From the NCBI GenBank assembly GCA_030248215.1, contig JASANG010003665.1, positions 1 through 64,000 of the forward strand: a stretch of 64,000 nucleotides of DNA. Direction: 5' to 3'. Position numbers and translations under genes: made by a program. Below the pieces are notes generated by a model that worked only from the letters and a program-made list of their open reading frames with translations, searched no databases and was not told the origin of the DNA. Within the stretch, counting starts at the first letter, position 1. Every line of letters starts with the position of its first letter. The DNA is from Enoplolaimus lenunculus (Eukaryota > Nematoda > Enoplea > Enoplida > Thoracostomopsidae). Below are positions 61,401 to 64,000 of this stretch, in pieces.

Positions 61401-63971
61401 CATTGTATTTACAATACACAAGTAACTCTCTACTCATTAACTCAAACTTACCTTGACAATAAATGTGGTAAAGCAGCCAATATGGTGCTTCTGGCTTCGG
61501 CCACTGGATCATGTTGTTTGCTAAACTCTTTCACCGGTTGGGTTTTGGCATTTTCATCCCATTTAAACGCCTTGAATTTAGCAGAAATAGCGATTTCAAT
61601 CGCAGTTACATTAACGCTACAGGATTAAACCAGAAAACAGAGAAGTAAAGCCTGCAGATGATGTTCTTGAACTGTAAAACAGAAACCAAAATTTTACTGC
61701 TGTTAAGTTAATTCAACGTTATGATTTTTGTTTGTGCAAACACATCTGTTATAATCAAATAGTACAAGAAGTACACAATGAAACACAGAACCGTTTACTG
61801 ACCTTGATAAACGAAAATCCCTGTGCTTTCGTAGAGTTGGCAGCAGTATTTGATTTCTGATTTCCAAAGCAAGAGCCGTCTTTGCTTTCGAGCAGACAAT
61901 AGTGACATAGAGCTTTCAAGTTTTCAAGTAACCGGACTACATAATCAGCTGGGATCTCTTGCTCATATACCAACGGTCGATCGCGAAATAACATTTCTTC
62001 AACTTTGTTGGTGCGCGAGACTTCGTTGAATTTCATGTCAGGATGTGATATATAGCAAACCAGACAAAGTTCTAAATTACGACAAATTTGTTCGGTCGTG
62101 TGCAATACAAGTGATGATGTAGCACCGTCAAAGTATGGCAAACTCGTTACGAACAAATTCAACCACGCAGTATGGTTACTAAAATCTTGGGACCGAAGCG
62201 CATTTAATACAGCAGTCAAAAAAGCCCGTTGAGCAGCTAGACACTGCGAAAATGTGTTCGGCCTGGCGATTGCGCAATCCCGATAAGAACCCGTTACCAT
62301 GGATGGTAGAAACCCAGCGTACCCATTGGACTTAAATATTTGTTCGTAGACACCAGTATGACTTGCATAACTATCGTTCACGGTAGCCAGTGCCGCAGCA
62401 GAAACTCCACTAGAGGCACCTGATTCTATTCGAAAACCGCTGCTTCCCCGAGATTCAGTAAATCGTACCATAATGAACTCGTAGCGAATAAATTGTGTAG
62501 CAAGCGCTATTAATTGCCGTCTACACGCTGTAAATAGAGGTTGCCGAAAGTTATTGTACACAAACACGCTGTGGTATAGTAAAATAACCAATTGCTGGTG
62601 TTGTTGCTGCTGAGTTGAACCAGCTGTGTTTGTAGTTCGGCTTGGCTCGTGCAAACCCATATTGCTTTCCATGTCGTGGGCGGTCCGGCAAGAGCCAACT
62701 GCATCTAGTTGCAATAAATGAAGCAACAATGTATGCAAACGACTTTGAGCAACAATTTGACTTGCATACGCCACAACTGACGGATTTTCGCCGATAAAAT
62801 CAGTCAGATATTGGACGATATCAGTTAGCAAACGTAGACAGGTTAGACGCACTTGAAGATTAGAACCTGAACGGCAACAAAGGCTAGCATGTAGTAGTTA
62901 GCAAAATGGAAAAAAGGTTTTAAATATGGTAACAATGTTTGAATCTGTTTGCTATAATACATAATATAACAACCATATTGTCAAATCTGTAAAACAAATG
63001 CAACAGCCGACCAAACAATGTTGCAATTAAGTGAATCCAGCGTAAAGCAAACAAATTTGAACTGCATATAAAAATCACAACCAGAGTACCAAACGTAACT
63101 GAATTAAAAACTTATACTGGAAGCGGAATCCCAACGGAAATTTCTCAAACCCCATGCTATTTTCTAACGTCGTGAGATTTGGTAATTTCTATGCGCCATC
63201 GGGTGCACATGCCCGTAGGAATAGTTGAATCCTTAGTAAAAACATAAGTTAACAACAAAGCAGCAATGACATGAAAGAATTCCTATTACAATTCGGGCTT
63301 TACCTGAAATCGGAATCGTAAGAGGTTTTAAATTGGAATTGTAACCGGAATCGAAGTTCAGTTTGCACCTTTGTCACAGTGCAAGCACTAACAATACTTT
63401 CTGCGAATCTTATTATACTCCAGATCAGACATTTTAGTCGTTTGGCCAATATAAAAAACAAATCCTTACTTATTTCATTTTCCGAAGGCACGTCGACTGC
63501 ACATCGCAAATAATAACTGCGTACAAATGTTACAACAATTTGAAGCACAAGACTAAGGTACTGCTGATTGACGCGTTGACTTGGTGCTTTTTGATCGGAA
63601 GTTTCAGAGTCGGCCACACTGTTTTGAGCATCAGGAAATCCAGACCAAAAGTCCATACCCATAACACAACGCTGATGCCGGCTTATTAATTCGAACAAAT
63701 TTTGTTCGTTTTTTGATCTACCACTCAAATTTCTAATAGCGGTTGTTGTCAGCATAGTTAATACAAGCCGCGGGTTAAACTGAAACATCAACCTTTTCCT
63801 AAGAAACTAGAAATACGGCGTTTATATAATAGCTATACATGCGGATCGTGAACTGGAAACTACAAACCATAAATTTCATAGATAACAGCAATCTTGAAAA
63901 TAAATATTCACCTGTACGCAAACTGGAACCATACTAAAGTCATAGTAACTCGGGCGACTGCTCGAAGGCAA
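55458..63971 (-). CDS. dop1: Dopey/DOP1 family protein, C-terminal half (5' end outside the window)
   Basis: Dopey proteins are large, partner with MON2 and act in Golgi-endosome membrane traffic. Eleven exons read in phase to a stop at 55,458: 63971-63912, 63798-63470, 62866-61803, 61570-61452, 61063-60836, 60607-60517, 60277-60086, 58723-58341, 57722-57545, 57092-56583, 56144-55458. They encode about 1,280 residues. Strong family signatures include PADYVVRLLENLKALCHYC, ILDLASPIAVNHPRHFLSA, THDKTTFRDL, DQYQPFLPEIQERLSENLR, FRVLLVRVSPAQL and ALYLSATKLL near the end. The frame is clean throughout. The one uncertain join is into the exon at 61,570: an alternative acceptor at 61,616 keeps more coding sequence but breaks phase. 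Family members are about 1,700-2,500 residues, so roughly the first third to half is missing to the right. Confidence 0.92.
59440..59910. repeat. AT-rich low-complexity DNA with a (TA)n run in a DOP1 intron
   Basis: An A/T-dominated stretch including a TATATATATATATA run near 59,491. It lies in the long intron between exons 60,086 and 58,723 and is otherwise featureless. Confidence 0.7.
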
Positions 63972-64000
63972 CTACAATTTAAATATAAAGGTACATACAA

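Noticed and set aside
63304-63469. Longer version of the DOP1 exon ending at a GTAAAG donor at 63,303
   Set aside because: The phase does not match the next exon. The donor at 63,469 (GTAAGG) joins in frame and keeps the conserved text.

Overview
The window is nuclear DNA of an invertebrate animal. Its genes are split into short exons by GT-AG introns, intergenic DNA is AT-rich, and small dispersed inverted-repeat elements are dense. I cannot name the species. A hexamer identical to the nematode telomere unit (TTAGGC) is abundant, but it sits inside a transposable-element family, so it is weak evidence for taxonomy.

Bases 1-39,000 are repeat-rich. They hold a first coding exon of a secreted protein at the left edge (99-282, minus) and the protease core of a calpain-type cysteine protease (minus, exons between 20,451 and 12,412, perhaps starting at 23,386). 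They also hold a four-exon rhodopsin-like GPCR (plus, 29,045-34,830) that is complete and in frame across every splice junction. At least eight families of short non-autonomous DNA elements fill the space between and the introns. The most striking has about 19 copies, 8-bp target duplications and two internal arrays of TTAGGC. None of its copies occurs after about 39,020.

Bases 40,900-64,000 are gene-dense, with both genes on the minus strand. First is an 18-exon NRF-6-type gene (51,521-40,975; about 1,037 residues), made of a signal peptide, an NRF domain, an acyltransferase-3 membrane domain and a long polar tail. Upstream of it is the 3' half of a Dopey/DOP1 gene (63,971-55,458), whose 5' half lies outside the window.

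The genes are unrelated in function: membrane trafficking (DOP1), membrane acyl transfer or lipid transport (NRF-6 type), a receptor and a protease. I see no operon or pathway. The most unusual items are the TTAGGC-carrying elements, a 143-bp tandem triplication inside the calpain catalytic exon, a GPCR lacking most canonical activation motifs, and an inverted minisatellite pair inside one GPCR intron. All exon joins were made by reading splice sites and phase by eye and need transcript confirmation.
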